DNA of 64,000 nucleotides from Halobacteriovorax sp. HLS (GCF_004006665.1 NZ_QOCL01000002.1:186001-250000), one strand, 5' to 3'. Positions 18,576 to 28,894 are shown, counted from the first letter of the stretch. The notes: a model not told the origin generated them from the sequence alone. Numbers and translations are program-made.

Positions 18576-19489
18576 TGATATTTATTACTCAAGGGCATGA
18601 AAAAGCTGTAGGATTAGAAGTTTTTCTAAGATCTTTTGTTCTCTTAAGTAAGCAACATCAAAAAAGTATTACTCTTGTTTGCTGTAAAGACACTCTTATC
18701 AAGAATCTTAATCTTTTGAACTTCTCCTTTGAAATATCTGAGAAATTATTCTTATTTTGTAATTCCGCTTTAAAAATAATCGAATTTAAAAAAGATGAAA
18801 TTTCTGAAAGTACTCGTTCTTTAGAAATTGCTTTAAGTAAAATTAAAAAGGGTGATATTCTATTAACGCTCCCGACTTCAAAAGATCAATTAATACTAGA
18901 AGGACAAAACTGCAAAGGTTATACAGAATTTCTTAGAAAGAGATTTTTAAATGAAAATCTATGCATGGTATTTAGGGCCTTTAACCACACTACATTATTA
19001 ATCACGGATCATATTCCTTTAAGCCAAGTTCCTTCCACTGTTACTCGAGAGTTAATAGAATCAAAAGTAAATACATGTATTAACTATCTTGATAAATATT
19101 TTAACACTGTTGATGAAGTCATTATTTCAGGATTAAATCCTCACTGTGGAGAAAATGGTTTACTCGGTACTGAGGACTCTGTTATCGATGACGCTGTAAA
19201 AGAGTTGAATAAAAGTATTAAAGTAATAGGTCCTGTAAGTGGTGATACTCTTCATTTTCATAACAATATAAATATTAATCAACTAAAGGTTTATATATAT
19301 CATGACCAAGGTCTCGCCCCATTTAAAAATCAATTTAAAACGATTGGATTAAATATAACCTTTGGATTACCCTTCATCAGAATGAGTGTAGATCACGGAA
19401 CGGCCTTTGATTTATATGGAAGGGGAGTTGCTGACTTTTCGGGCTGCTACTATATGCTAAAAGAGGCCATAAAACTGGATAAGAAATGA
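18575..19489 (+). CDS. pdxA: 4-hydroxythreonine-4-phosphate dehydrogenase
   Basis: PdxA oxidises 4-phosphohydroxy-L-threonine with NAD in the DXP-dependent route to vitamin B6. Family blocks are clear in the C-terminal half: GLNPHCGENG, GPVSGDTLHF, YHDQGLAPFK, and GLPFIRMSVDHGTAFD. Metal-ligand histidines are present in ITDHIPL, YHDQG and VDHGTA. The N-terminus is atypical: ITQGHEKAVGLEV replaces the usual ITxGDPAGIGPE. At 304 residues it is about 25 shorter than the norm. It overlaps the SurA-like gene upstream and uvrA downstream (ATGA). Confidence 0.85.
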   Translation: MIFITQGHEKAVGLEVFLRSFVLLSKQHQKSITLVCCKDTLIKNLNLLNFSFEISEKLFLFCNSALKIIEFKKDEISESTRSLEIALSKIKKGDILLTLPTSKDQLILEGQNCKGYTEFLRKRFLNENLCMVFRAFNHTTLLITDHIPLSQVPSTVTRELIESKVNTCINYLDKYFNTVDEVIISGLNPHCGENGLLGTEDSVIDDAVKELNKSIKVIGPVSGDTLHFHNNININQLKVYIYHDQGLAPFKNQFKTIGLNITFGLPFIRMSVDHGTAFDLYGRGVADFSGCYYMLKEAIKLDKK

Positions 19490-22302
19490 CTAATAAAAAT
19501 ATTGAAATATATAAGGCGAAAGTTCATAACCTAAAAGAAGTAAGTGTAAAAATTCCTAAAGACACTATAACAGTTATCACAGGACCTTCAGGTTCAGGAA
19601 AAAGCTCATTGGCCTTTGATACGATATATGTAGAAGGTCAAAGAAGATATATTGAAAGCTTATCAAGTTATGCACGGCAATTCTTAGGACAATATCAACC
19701 ACCAGATGTTGAATCTATCACTGGGCTTTCGCCAGCAATTGCTATTGATCAAAAAACTAGTAGTAGAAATCCTAGATCCACAGTAGGAACGATCACAGAA
19801 ATTTATGATTATATGAGAGTTCTATTCGCTAGAGCAGGAACACTATTTGACCCTGAAACAAATGTAGAAATTACAAGGTACACTCCAGCTCAGATTGTTA
19901 GAAAACTTCTAACATATCCGGAAAAAACTAAACTTCACATCATGGCGCCAATTCATGATGGAAAAAATGCTAACTTAAAGTCAGAAATTACAAAATTTCT
20001 TTCTATGGGATTTGTTAGAGCGAATCTAAATGGTGAGATTGTTCAGCTAGATGAAGATCACAAAGTAGCAAAATCAAAACATACTACTTTCGACATAGTT
20101 ATTGATAGAGTTTTATTAAAAAAAGACATTGAAAAGAGACTTAACGACTCCGTAGAGCATGCTATTAAGCTAGGAAATGGAATTATTAAAGTTATGGTAG
20201 GTGATGATGAAATCATCACTTTTAGCGAAAAAAATATCTCTCCCAGTACAGGAGAAATTTTTCCAGACCTTGAACCAAGACTATTCTCATTCAATTCACC
20301 AATAGGTGCTTGTTCTAGCTGTAATGGACTCGGTCAAATGAAGAATTTCGACATGAATCTCATGGTAACAGATGAAAATATTTCAATACTTGATGGTGCT
20401 CTTAAACCTTTAAGCAAAAAGAATTCATTTCTATATAAAATGATTATCAGTATAGCAGAGAAGGAAAAAGTAGATCTTACTATTCCACTAAAAAAACTTC
20501 CTTCATCATTTAAGAAAATACTCTTCGATGGGAGTGATAAAATTTATAAATATAAGTTTTCATCAGAAAATTCTTATTATGAATTTTCAAAAGCATTTCC
20601 TGGTCTATCTGAATGGCTTGAGCGAAAGTACACTGAGACCGGCTCTGAAAAAGTAAAAAAAGAACTAGAAGAGTTCATGAATATTTGCAAGTGCAGCTCT
20701 TGTGATGGAAACAGACTTAATAAAGTTGCTCTCTCCACCAAAGTTGGCAAGTCAAATATAATGGAACTTTCTAAACTAGATATTCTATCTGCCTTTAATT
20801 ATTTCAATAGTGTTAAATTAAAAGGTGAAAAAGAAATCATTGCAGGAAAACTTCTTAAAGAAATTACGAATCGTTTAAGCTTCCTCATCGACGTTGGTCT
20901 AGAGTACTTAACAATAGACAGAGGTGCAGCTACATTATCAGGAGGAGAAAGCCAACGTATAAGGCTAGCTACTCAAATAGGATCTGCTCTTTCAGGTGTT
21001 CTCTACGTATTAGATGAGCCTAGTATCGGACTTCATCAGCGTGATAATGATAGATTAATTGAAACCTTAAAGTCTCTAAGAGATCTAGGAAATACAGTAC
21101 TCGTTGTAGAACATGATGAAGACACAATGAGAGAGGCCGACTATATTATCGATATGGGTCCAGGAGCAGGAGTACATGGTGGTACAATCGTGGCCGAAGG
21201 GGATATTAAAACCTTATTAAAAAATAAGAAATCCCTTACTGCTAAATATTTAAATGGTACGACCAAGATTGATATTCCTAAACAGAGAAAAAGCTTAACT
21301 GACTTTATTAAGCTTAAAAAAGCTTCTCATAATAATTTGAAAAATATTAGCTTAGAAATTCCTTTAGGAGGATTGGTATGCGTGACAGGAGTAAGCGGAT
21401 CAGGAAAATCTAGCTTGATTCACGAAGTTCTAGTTCCTGCAATAAAGGCCAATATTTCTAAAACAAATAGAAATTTATATCGTAGAAGTAATTATCATTC
21501 AATTACAGGCTTTGATAAATTAAAGTCAATAATTGAATTAGACCAAAGTCCTATTGGACGAACTCCCAACTCTAACCCTGCAACGTATACTGGATTATTT
21601 GATGAAATTCGTGCCCTATACGCCAAGACTACTGAATCTCAGATTCGTGGATACAAGCAAGGTAGATTTAGCTTCAATGTAAAAGGGGGGCGTTGCGAAG
21701 AATGTGAAGGTAATGGTGTCAAGAAGATCGAAATGCATTTCTTACCTGACGTTTATATAACTTGTAGTGAATGCCACGGCTCTAGATACAACAACGAAAC
21801 GCTTTCAATCTTGTATAAGGGAAAGAACATTGCAGATATCTTAAAAATGAGTATTGAAGATGCAAATGAGTTCTTTTCTAATCACAAGAAAATGAATCGT
21901 ATCCTTAGCACTTTAAACTCCGTTGGCCTTGGTTACATGAAATTAGGCCAAGCAGCAACAACACTCTCTGGTGGTGAAGCGCAAAGACTAAAGCTATCTA
22001 AAGAGCTAGCAAAAATGACTAAAGGTCATTGCTTCTATGTTCTTGATGAACCAACAACAGGACTACACTTTCAAGATATAAAACTTCTACTTGATGCTGT
22101 TCACTCACTTGTTGAACAAGGCCATTCTGTTCTTATTATTGAACATAATCTTGATGTTATTAAAACGGCTGATTATGTGATTGATTTAGGACCAGAGGGT
22201 GGGGCCAAAGGTGGAGATATAGTCGCTATAGGTACGCCTGAAGAGGTTGCAAAAGTTAAGGGATCATATACAGGAAAGTATCTAAAGAGATATCTAAAAT
22301 GA
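19486..22302 (+). CDS. uvrA: Excinuclease ABC subunit A
   Basis: UvrA is the damage-recognition ATPase of nucleotide excision repair. The 938 residues are standard length. There are two ABC modules, with Walker A GPSGSGKSSLAFDT near residue 32 and GVSGSGKSSLIHEV near residue 635. The signatures LSGGESQRIRLATQIGSAL and LSGGEAQRLKLSKELAK are present, as are zinc-binding cysteine pairs (CSSCNG, CEECEGNG, CSECHG). It overlaps pdxA and the following methyltransferase by ATGA, so the three are probably co-translated. Mfd, which hands lesions to UvrA, is six kilobases upstream on the same strand. Confidence 0.97.
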   Translation: MTNKNIEIYKAKVHNLKEVSVKIPKDTITVITGPSGSGKSSLAFDTIYVEGQRRYIESLSSYARQFLGQYQPPDVESITGLSPAIAIDQKTSSRNPRSTVGTITEIYDYMRVLFARAGTLFDPETNVEITRYTPAQIVRKLLTYPEKTKLHIMAPIHDGKNANLKSEITKFLSMGFVRANLNGEIVQLDEDHKVAKSKHTTFDIVIDRVLLKKDIEKRLNDSVEHAIKLGNGIIKVMVGDDEIITFSEKNISPSTGEIFPDLEPRLFSFNSPIGACSSCNGLGQMKNFDMNLMVTDENISILDGALKPLSKKNSFLYKMIISIAEKEKVDLTIPLKKLPSSFKKILFDGSDKIYKYKFSSENSYYEFSKAFPGLSEWLERKYTETGSEKVKKELEEFMNICKCSSCDGNRLNKVALSTKVGKSNIMELSKLDILSAFNYFNSVKLKGEKEIIAGKLLKEITNRLSFLIDVGLEYLTIDRGAATLSGGESQRIRLATQIGSALSGVLYVLDEPSIGLHQRDNDRLIETLKSLRDLGNTVLVVEHDEDTMREADYIIDMGPGAGVHGGTIVAEGDIKTLLKNKKSLTAKYLNGTTKIDIPKQRKSLTDFIKLKKASHNNLKNISLEIPLGGLVCVTGVSGSGKSSLIHEVLVPAIKANISKTNRNLYRRSNYHSITGFDKLKSIIELDQSPIGRTPNSNPATYTGLFDEIRALYAKTTESQIRGYKQGRFSFNVKGGRCEECEGNGVKKIEMHFLPDVYITCSECHGSRYNNETLSILYKGKNIADILKMSIEDANEFFSNHKKMNRILSTLNSVGLGYMKLGQAATTLSGGEAQRLKLSKELAKMTKGHCFYVLDEPTTGLHFQDIKLLLDAVHSLVEQGHSVLIIEHNLDVIKTADYVIDLGPEGGAKGGDIVAIGTPEEVAKVKGSYTGKYLKRYLK

Positions 22303-23072
22303 GTATTATAACTATCGAAGATAATTTAGACCAAAGAGTTAGTGAGTTTTTCTCCCTAAGAGATAAATCACTCAAAGAAAATGAACAAATAATTGTTGAA
22401 ACAGAGAAAGTTATTCTCAAATTACTAAACTCTGACGTTAAAATTTATAAGATTTTTGCTTCAGATGAGTTTTATGAAAACTATTATGATCAATATAATC
22501 TTGCACGATATGAATGCTTTAGCGCTGATAAGAGTATTTTGCAATCTATTGTTGGTCACAACCTACATCATGGAGTCATGGCACTAGCACATAGGCCACA
22601 ATTCACTAAACTTGAAGAGCTTGGATCTAAAGTTTTAATCTTCAATGGGCTAAGTTCTCCTGAAAATATTGGAACCATGATAAGAAACGCAGCTGCTTTC
22701 AATATAAATAGTGTCATTATAGATTCTAAAACATGCTCACCATATGTGAGACGGTGTATTAGAGTTTCAATGGGCAATATATTTAAAGTTAAAGTTCACA
22801 AAACAAATAACTTAAAAGAGACTATCGAATTACTAAGAAATACTAACTATACAGTTTATGCCACGGCCAACCAACAAGGTGCAATTGACTTACCTAATAC
22901 GAAACTAGCCTCAAAAGGAGCAATCGTTATTGGTAGTGAAGGTCACGGCATGGATCCATCTATTATTGATTCTTGTGACCATATACTTCGAATCCCAATT
23001 AATGATGAAGTTGCCCATCTAAATGCAGCATGCTCCAGTGCAATTTTCCTTTATAATTTTGCACAATCTTAA
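22299..23072 (+). CDS. SpoU/TrmH-family RNA 2'-O-methyltransferase
   Basis: This is an S-adenosylmethionine-dependent methyltransferase that acts on tRNA or rRNA ribose. The knotted SPOUT domain occupies about residues 105-257. Motif 1 is ENIGTMIRNAAAF, motif 2 is IVIGSEGHGMDP, and motif 3 is IPINDEVAHLNAACSSAIF. The usual VSLNVSVA of motif 3 reads AHLNAACS, but the asparagine is kept. The N-terminal 100 residues look like the substrate-binding part of the TrmH group 3 type. The RNA target cannot be told from sequence alone. Confidence 0.8.
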   Translation: MSIITIEDNLDQRVSEFFSLRDKSLKENEQIIVETEKVILKLLNSDVKIYKIFASDEFYENYYDQYNLARYECFSADKSILQSIVGHNLHHGVMALAHRPQFTKLEELGSKVLIFNGLSSPENIGTMIRNAAAFNINSVIIDSKTCSPYVRRCIRVSMGNIFKVKVHKTNNLKETIELLRNTNYTVYATANQQGAIDLPNTKLASKGAIVIGSEGHGMDPSIIDSCDHILRIPINDEVAHLNAACSSAIFLYNFAQS

Positions 23073-23125
23073 GGTATAAAAATATTGTTTATTTAGAAAG
23101 GTTAACAAAGTTATAATTCAATTTG

Positions 23126-23134
23126 TGATATACT
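23126..23134 (+). promoter_or_regulatory. Candidate extended -10 promoter for the SulP gene
   Basis: TGATATACT has the extended TGn and a TATACT -10 element, 50 bp ahead of the transporter start. A -35-like TTAACA at 23102 is too distant to pair with it well. The call comes from motif inspection only. Confidence 0.35.
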
Positions 23135-23183
23135 TCTTCTTTCTATATATGTACTAAAATAATTTTTTCTAAGGAAATCGTTA

Positions 23184-24674
23184 ATGTTTGATTTAATTTC
23201 TAAAACTAAGATGACGCTAAAAGCTGATGTCTTATCAGGGCTAACTGTTGCACTTGCCCTTGTTCCTGAAGCTGTCGCCTTTTCATTCGTTGCAGGAGTA
23301 GATCCTCTTATCGGACTATATGCTGCTTTTATGGTCGGGCTAATTACTTCTATCTTTGGTGGAAGGCCGGGAATGATCTCCGGAGCAACTGGTGCTCTAG
23401 CTGTCGTTATGGTTTCTCTTGTTGCTAACCATGGAGTAGAATACTTATTTGCAACAGTAGTACTTATGGGAATTATACAGGTTCTAGCTGGTGCATTGAA
23501 GCTTGGTAAATTTGTAAGACTTATACCTCATTCAGTTATGCTTGGTTTTGTTAATGGTCTTGCGATTATTATTTTCCTTGCTCAACTATCGCAATTTAAA
23601 ACAGTGGATGACGGAGGTCTTACGACATGGCTTCCTTCAGGAGATATGACAATTATGTTGGCGCTTGTGGCCTTAACAATGGCCATAATTCACTTTCTTC
23701 CTAAGCTTACAAAGGCCATCCCATCATCTCTAGCTGCAATCGTTGTTGTTACTGGAATCGTAAAATTTGGTGGATTAGATACAAGAACTGTAGTTGATAT
23801 GGCCTCTGTTGGTGGAGGATTTCCTTCATTTCATATTCCATCAGTTCCATTTAATTTAGAGACATTAAATATAATCTTTCCTTACGCAGCAATTCTAGCA
23901 GCAATCGGTCTTATAGAATCACTTATGACACTGCAACTTGTTGACGAGATAACAGAAACAAGAGGACGAGCAAATAGAGAGTGCTTTGGACAAGGTTTGG
24001 CAAATATCGTAACTGGATTCTTCGGTGGAATGGGTGGTTGCGCAATGATTGGTCAATCAATGATCAATGTCAATTCTGGTGGTCGCGGGAGAGCTTCTGG
24101 TATCTCAGCAGCCTTGTTTCTACTATTTTTCATCGTTGCAGGATCAGCATTAATTGAAATGATTCCACTTGCTGCTCTAGTAGGTGTTATGTTCATGGTT
24201 GTGCTTGGAACTTTTGAGTGGTCTAGCTTTAGAGTTATTAGAAAAATTCCTAAAATGGACGCATTTGTTATTATTCTTGTATCAACAGTCACGGTCTTTA
24301 CAGATTTAGCAATAGCTGTTTTTTGCGGGGTTATCGTTTCTGCGCTTGCCTTTGCCTGGGAAAAGTCAGAGCAAATAAAATCGGAAGAGAATATCGATGA
24401 AAATGGTGTTAAACACTACTTTCTTAATGGCCCACTCTTTTTTGGATCTGTTGAAAGTTTTAAAGAGCTATTTAACCCTAAAGAAGATCCTCAAAGAATA
24501 CACATTGATTTTTCAGCGTCTAGAGTATGTGATTACTCAAGTATAGAAGTTATAAATAATATAGTTGAAAAATATAAGGCCCAAGGAAAAGAGGTTTATA
24601 TCACAAACCTAAGTCCGGATTGTGCCAGTGTTATAGAAAAAGCTGGCAATGTGTTTGAAGCTAAAACAATCTAA
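23184..24674 (+). CDS. SulP-family anion transporter with STAS domain
   Basis: This is an inner-membrane permease for sulfate, bicarbonate or a related anion. Membrane helices occupy about residues 15-400, and a cytoplasmic STAS domain occupies about 420-496 (IHIDFSASRVCDYSSIEVI). Family blocks include LSGLTVALALVPEAVAFSFV, GLYAAFMVGLITSIFGGRPG, ISGATGALAVV and GFVNGLAIIIFLAQ. The length of 496 residues is close to BicA-type bicarbonate transporters, but the substrate is not readable from sequence. It is a single-gene unit that ends at a bidirectional terminator. Confidence 0.88.
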   Translation: MFDLISKTKMTLKADVLSGLTVALALVPEAVAFSFVAGVDPLIGLYAAFMVGLITSIFGGRPGMISGATGALAVVMVSLVANHGVEYLFATVVLMGIIQVLAGALKLGKFVRLIPHSVMLGFVNGLAIIIFLAQLSQFKTVDDGGLTTWLPSGDMTIMLALVALTMAIIHFLPKLTKAIPSSLAAIVVVTGIVKFGGLDTRTVVDMASVGGGFPSFHIPSVPFNLETLNIIFPYAAILAAIGLIESLMTLQLVDEITETRGRANRECFGQGLANIVTGFFGGMGGCAMIGQSMINVNSGGRGRASGISAALFLLFFIVAGSALIEMIPLAALVGVMFMVVLGTFEWSSFRVIRKIPKMDAFVIILVSTVTVFTDLAIAVFCGVIVSALAFAWEKSEQIKSEENIDENGVKHYFLNGPLFFGSVESFKELFNPKEDPQRIHIDFSASRVCDYSSIEVINNIVEKYKAQGKEVYITNLSPDCASVIEKAGNVFEAKTI

Positions 24675-24680
24675 AAAAGT

Positions 24681-24708
24681 AAGCCTCCTTAATACGGAGG
24701 CTTTTTTA
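24681..24708. terminator. Bidirectional rho-independent terminator
   Basis: The arms AAGCCTCC (24681-24688) and GGAGGCTT (24696-24703) form a perfect 8-bp stem with a 7-nt loop. T6 follows on the plus strand, and an A-rich tract at 24673-24678 supplies the U-run on the minus strand. It separates the convergent SulP and ribH genes and should serve both. Confidence 0.9.
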
Positions 24709-24709
24709 A

Positions 24710-25177
24710 TTAATCTAACTTAGAAAGTAAGCTGGCCATCTCAATTGCAGACATTCCTGCATCCCAGCCTTTATTTCCGGCCTTAGTTCCAGCTCTTTCA
24801 ATTGCTTGTTCTATTGTATCAGTCGTAATAACACCGAAAATAACAGGTACGTTAGTGTCTAAAGAAATCTTAGAAACTCCTTTCGCTACCTCAGAACATA
24901 CAAAGTCAAAATGTGGAGTAGAGCCTCTTATTACAGCTCCAAGACAGATAACAGCATCATACTTTTTAGACTCAGCTAGCTTCTTCGCAACTAAGCTAAT
25001 TTCGAATGCTCCAGGAACCCATGCAACGTCGATATCATTCTCATTGGCTTGATGCCTTTGAAGACAATCAATTGCGCCACCTACAAGCTTACTCGTAATA
25101 AATTCATTAAATCTAGCAGAAACGATCGCGAATTTCTTTCCTTCTGCAGATAATTGACCTTCAATTAAATTGGCCAT
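24710..25177 (-). CDS. ribH: 6,7-dimethyl-8-ribityllumazine synthase
   Basis: This enzyme condenses the ribityl-diaminopyrimidine with 3,4-dihydroxy-2-butanone 4-phosphate in riboflavin synthesis. The 155-residue length is normal. Signatures are [38 protein letters not shown] and [12 protein letters not shown]. It is the last gene of ribD-ribE-ribBA-ribH, 9 nt after ribBA, and ends just before the terminator shared with the SulP gene. Confidence 0.96.
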   Translation of the reverse strand: MANLIEGQLSAEGKKFAIVSARFNEFITSKLVGGAIDCLQRHQANENDIDVAWVPGAFEISLVAKKLAESKKYDAVICLGAVIRGSTPHFDFVCSEVAKGVSKISLDTNVPVIFGVITTDTIEQAIERAGTKAGNKGWDAGMSAIEMASLLSKLD

Positions 25178-25186
25178 AGAGCTCTC

Positions 25187-26389
25187 CTAATTAAGAGAAT
25201 CAAATAAATGATTCATTCTATCTTTTTTTGTTTTCAAATAATTTATATTCGTTGAATTTGCTAAAGTTTCAATTGGATGTCTATTAACAAACTCAAAGTT
25301 AGCATCTTCTAAAGAAGAAACTTTTAAAGGATTATTTGTTAGCAGTTCAACTTTCTCAACACCAAGATCTTTAAGAATCTCAACAGCAACATCATAAGAC
25401 CTTAAATCATCACCAAAGCCTAAGGCCCTATTAGCATCTACTGTATCTAGACCCTGGTCTTGCAGAGTATATGCCTTAATTTTATTTGGAAGACCAATTC
25501 CTCTTCCTTCTTGTCTTAAGTATATTAAAACCCCGTTTCCAGACTTCTCCATAAGCTTCATTGAAGACTCTAACTGCTCACCGCAATCACATCTAAGTGA
25601 GCCAAAGATATCTCCTGTAAAGCATTCAGAATGCATACGAACAAGAGTAGGGGATTGAGAATCAACATCTCCCTTTACAATTGCAACATGATGCTCATTT
25701 GATCCTTCAACTTCATACATATGAAGTTGAAATGTCCCAAATTTATTTGGAAAATCAATCGACGAAGTTCTAATTACATTTTTTTTTTCATTTTTTATTC
25801 TATAGGCAACTAAATCTTTAATCGTTATAAATTTTAGATCATGCTCAGTTGCTATCTTATACAAGTCGTCCGTTCTTGCCATAGTTCCATCATCATTCAT
25901 GATTTCACAAATAACACCTGCCGCAGAACAACCAGCAAGTACTGATAAATCAATTGCTGCCTCTGTATGTCCATTGCGAACTAGAACTCCACCGTCTTTA
26001 GCTATTAAAGGAAAAATATGACCAGGTCTTATAAAATCAGAAGGCTTTGTCTTTAAATCTGTAAGAGCAAGAGTAGTTAATGACCGATCTTCACACGAGA
26101 TTCCTGTTCCGCCATTATCTAAATCAATTGATACAGTAAAGGCAGTCTGTTTAGCACAATTAGACTTTGTAACCATTAGATCAAGCTCTAATTCATTAGC
26201 TCTAGCTTGAGTAATCGGAGTACAGATCAAACCACGTCCATACTTTGCCATAAAGTTAATGGCCTCTGGAGTTGCTTTATCTGCCGCCATAATAAAGTCA
26301 CCTTCATTTTCACGATCTTCATCATCAATCACGATAACCATTTTACCGTGTTTAATATCTTCAATTGCTTCTTCTATGTTATTAAACAT
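25187..26389 (-). CDS. ribBA: Bifunctional DHBP synthase / GTP cyclohydrolase II
   Basis: The N-terminal RibB domain (about residues 1-200) makes 3,4-dihydroxy-2-butanone 4-phosphate from ribulose 5-phosphate. Its motifs are [13 protein letters not shown] and [16 protein letters not shown] with NGHTEAA. The C-terminal RibA domain (about 205-400) opens GTP, with zinc ligands in [20 protein letters not shown] and then [11 protein letters not shown]. The 400-residue length fits the fused enzyme. It directly abuts ribE (one base apart) and lies 9 nt before ribH. Confidence 0.96.
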   Translation of the reverse strand: MFNNIEEAIEDIKHGKMVIVIDDEDRENEGDFIMAADKATPEAINFMAKYGRGLICTPITQARANELELDLMVTKSNCAKQTAFTVSIDLDNGGTGISCEDRSLTTLALTDLKTKPSDFIRPGHIFPLIAKDGGVLVRNGHTEAAIDLSVLAGCSAAGVICEIMNDDGTMARTDDLYKIATEHDLKFITIKDLVAYRIKNEKKNVIRTSSIDFPNKFGTFQLHMYEVEGSNEHHVAIVKGDVDSQSPTLVRMHSECFTGDIFGSLRCDCGEQLESSMKLMEKSGNGVLIYLRQEGRGIGLPNKIKAYTLQDQGLDTVDANRALGFGDDLRSYDVAVEILKDLGVEKVELLTNNPLKVSSLEDANFEFVNRHPIETLANSTNINYLKTKKDRMNHLFDSLN

Positions 26390-27046
26390 TTAAAAACCTT
26401 TTGACCTAATCCACTCTTCAGTAAGAGTGGGTGAGCTATTTGTATGATTTTGCTTATAAAAAAGCAAGTTTTCCACATATTTGCCTAAGATATCCACTTC
26501 GATATTTACAGCACTTCCAACTGTACGATTACGAAGAACAGTATTACTCCAAGTATGTGGAATTATGGAGACCATAAACGCTGATCCTTCTTTATCGACA
26601 TCACTTACTGTTAGCGAGATACCATCAATTGTTATGGAGCCTTCTTTAACGATATATTTCATTTGTTGTGGTGATACTTTGAGTTTAACTTGATAGTTTT
26701 CACCCTTAGAATCAATTCTAATTATTTTGGCAACATCATTCACATGACCTTGAACTAAGTGACCGCCGAGTCTATCTTTCAACTGAAGAGCGAGCTCTAA
26801 ATTAACTTCGTCACCGGACTTTAAACTTCCAAGAGTTGTTTTTTCAAGAGAGACATGGACTGTTTGAACATGAAAGCAATTGTCTTTTATCTTAACTGCC
26901 GTCTGACAAGCTCCATTTATTGCAACAGAATCGTCAATTCCAATTTCAGGAAGAAGAACTTTAGATTGTACTACTATTTCAACACCTTCTTGATTAGGAT
27001 AAACTGCCTTTATAATTCCAATCTCTTTAACTAGTCCTGTAAACAT
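26390..27046 (-). CDS. ribE: Riboflavin synthase alpha subunit
   Basis: The enzyme dismutates two lumazine molecules into riboflavin. It has the usual tandem of two lumazine-binding barrels. The first begins with [10 protein letters not shown], and its repeat carries [11 protein letters not shown] and [10 protein letters not shown]. The length of 218 residues is standard. It overlaps the end of ribD by 16 nt and abuts ribBA, so it is co-transcribed with the pathway. Confidence 0.95.
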   Translation of the reverse strand: MFTGLVKEIGIIKAVYPNQEGVEIVVQSKVLLPEIGIDDSVAINGACQTAVKIKDNCFHVQTVHVSLEKTTLGSLKSGDEVNLELALQLKDRLGGHLVQGHVNDVAKIIRIDSKGENYQVKLKVSPQQMKYIVKEGSITIDGISLTVSDVDKEGSAFMVSIIPHTWSNTVLRNRTVGSAVNIEVDILGKYVENLLFYKQNHTNSSPTLTEEWIRSKGF

Positions 27047-28194
27047 GATTTCTCCGAACTATTATAAGCGTGAATGAGAACTTGATTATCAATACTTTCA
27101 ACATAAGTTTTCTCAAAGCTTATGGCATCTTTCATTTCAGTAAGATCATCGTTTTCATAATATGAAATACCGTTGCCAATTATCTTAGGACATACAAAAA
27201 AACTAATTTTGTCATATTGTTTCTGATCTATAAAAGAAGTGATTACTCCCTTTCCACCCTCAACTAAAATAGAAGTTATTTTTAGACCTGCAAGCTTTTC
27301 TAAGAGTTGATTTAAGTCGATAGAACCATTATTTTTTTCGATAAATATAACTTTAAGCTTCTTTTGTAAAACCTGCTCAATCTGTGAATCAGAGGCATTA
27401 TTATAGCTTTCTACAGAAGTCACAATTATGGTCCTATGGGACCACTCATCCGAAAAAAGATTGAACGATAAGTCCATATTCTCAATAGAACCCATTACAA
27501 TACGATAAGGGACTTTACCTTTTGCATCGACTCCCATTCTAATATTTAAAACTGGATTATCTTTTGATAAAGTATTTCTACCTACTAAAACAGCATCATA
27601 TTTTAAACGCCACTCATGAACTACTTTTCTTGCTAAATCATTACTAATCCATTTTGAATCACCGCTATCAGTTGCAATTTTACCGTCCAACGTTTGAGCT
27701 AATTTAATATGAACAAATGGTTTACCTGTTTGTATAAATTTAAAAAATGCTTCGTTAAGCTCCCTTCCTTCTTCTTCAAGAATTCCAGTAAGAACTTCAA
27801 TACCTGCATCTCTCAAAATTTTAACACCATTGCCGGCAACCAAAGGGTTTGGATCAAGGTTAGAGATGATTACTCTTTTAATTTTATTTTTTATAATTAC
27901 ATTAACGCAAGGAGGAGTTTGTTTGTTTGTGTGACAACAAGGTTCTAAATTACAATATAAAGTCGCCCCCTCTAGACTTTCTTTTGAGTTAGAAATAGCA
28001 TTTGGTTCAGCATGAGGACCTCCATAAACTTCATGAAATCCTTCACCCAAAATAATATTATCTTTAACGATCACAGAGCCAACTAAAGGATTAGGGCTTA
28101 CAGAACCAAGACCTTTTTTTGCGAGGGAAAAGCACCTTCTAATATATTGTTTGTGAGTATTAGTATCCATAGGTGCGATATATAACATATTCAC
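27031..28194 (-). CDS. ribD: Bifunctional riboflavin biosynthesis deaminase/reductase
   Basis: The N-terminal deaminase (about residues 15-150) has a zinc site in HAEPNA and CNLEPCCHTNKQTPPC. The C-terminal reductase (about 155-370) has HIKLAQTLDGKIA and VEGGKGVI. Together they convert the GTP cyclohydrolase product to the ribityl pyrimidine. Coordinates use the farthest in-frame start, a GTG. ATGs at 28188 and 28170 are alternatives, and 28170 best matches the usual family start. It is the first gene of the operon. I looked for an FMN riboswitch in the 100 bp upstream and saw none. Confidence 0.93.
   Translation of the reverse strand: MNMLYIAPMDTNTHKQYIRRCFSLAKKGLGSVSPNPLVGSVIVKDNIILGEGFHEVYGGPHAEPNAISNSKESLEGATLYCNLEPCCHTNKQTPPCVNVIIKNKIKRVIISNLDPNPLVAGNGVKILRDAGIEVLTGILEEEGRELNEAFFKFIQTGKPFVHIKLAQTLDGKIATDSGDSKWISNDLARKVVHEWRLKYDAVLVGRNTLSKDNPVLNIRMGVDAKGKVPYRIVMGSIENMDLSFNLFSDEWSHRTIIVTSVESYNNASDSQIEQVLQKKLKVIFIEKNNGSIDLNQLLEKLAGLKITSILVEGGKGVITSFIDQKQYDKISFFVCPKIIGNGISYYENDDLTEMKDAISFEKTYVESIDNQVLIHAYNSSEKSCLQD
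27429..27444. repeat. Copy of the 16-bp palindromic repeat inside ribD
   Basis: TGGTCCTATGGGACCA is a near-palindrome that differs at two positions from the commonest form, TGGTCCTATAGAACCA. It lies in the reductase part of ribD and encodes Trp-Ser-His-Arg-Thr on the minus strand. As a lone copy in conserved coding sequence it could be chance. Confidence 0.4.
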
Positions 28195-28297
28195 AGCTCT
28201 TTCGGGTACTTATAGTCTTTTTTTCATATAAACAAAAATTCTAACTATAAGATTTTATAAAAGTAGTCTAAAATTAAGTTTTTCACAATTAGGCACT

Positions 28298-28894
28298 ATG
28301 AAAATATTGATAATCCCACTTTATCTCGCTATCTCCTTTCTCATACCTTGGGAAAGATTCTCAATTCATGAGGGTTTTTCAAGTAGTATATTCTTTGATA
28401 TTGGATTTATTTTATTTATTTCTAAGTATTTAGATATAGGCTATTCCTATAAACTTAAAATAAACCGCAATGACTTAACCTCACTAATAAGTACTACCTT
28501 TCTGGCAGTCGGATCTTTGTTAATTTTTAAGCAGTTAGATATTGTAAATCCCTTTAATTACATAAGCTTACTATTTCTTAATTTGGTCATCATTGGACCA
28601 ATTCTAGAAGAGTTTGTGTTTCGAGGCATATTTAATAAGATTATACCTAGTAAAATCGGTAAGTTAAAACATCTTCTTTCTGGCTTAATTTTTAGTTTTG
28701 GACATTCTTTTTCTATATTCTATGCTCCAAAAGAGTGGATGCAATTCTTCTATCTTCAATTACTCTACACTTTAATACTTGGAATTATTTGTTCAGTAAC
28801 TTTTGAAAGCAATAAGAACATTACTAAAGCTATAATATTACATATTATTTTTAATCTTCTATTCTATGTGGCGACAGTATCAAAAATTGTTTAA
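28298..28894 (+). CDS. CPBP-family intramembrane metalloprotease
   Basis: This integral membrane protein has 198 residues and the three Abi/CPBP motifs: EEFVFRG (Glu104, Glu105, Arg109), FSFGH (His136) and HIIFN (His182, Asn186). The glutamates and histidines form the proposed metal site. Family members include the type II CAAX proteases and bacterial proteins linked to bacteriocin self-immunity or signalling; the substrate here is unknown. It is read divergently from ribD. No partner gene is evident except the small exported protein downstream. Confidence 0.8.
   Translation: MKILIIPLYLAISFLIPWERFSIHEGFSSSIFFDIGFILFISKYLDIGYSYKLKINRNDLTSLISTTFLAVGSLLIFKQLDIVNPFNYISLLFLNLVIIGPILEEFVFRGIFNKIIPSKIGKLKHLLSGLIFSFGHSFSIFYAPKEWMQFFYLQLLYTLILGIICSVTFESNKNITKAIILHIIFNLLFYVATVSKIV

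Noticed and set aside
28195-28297. Possible FMN riboswitch upstream of ribD
   Set aside because: The conserved AGGGGGCGGGGUGAA-type core and its partners are absent; the spacer is only 103 bp and AT-rich.
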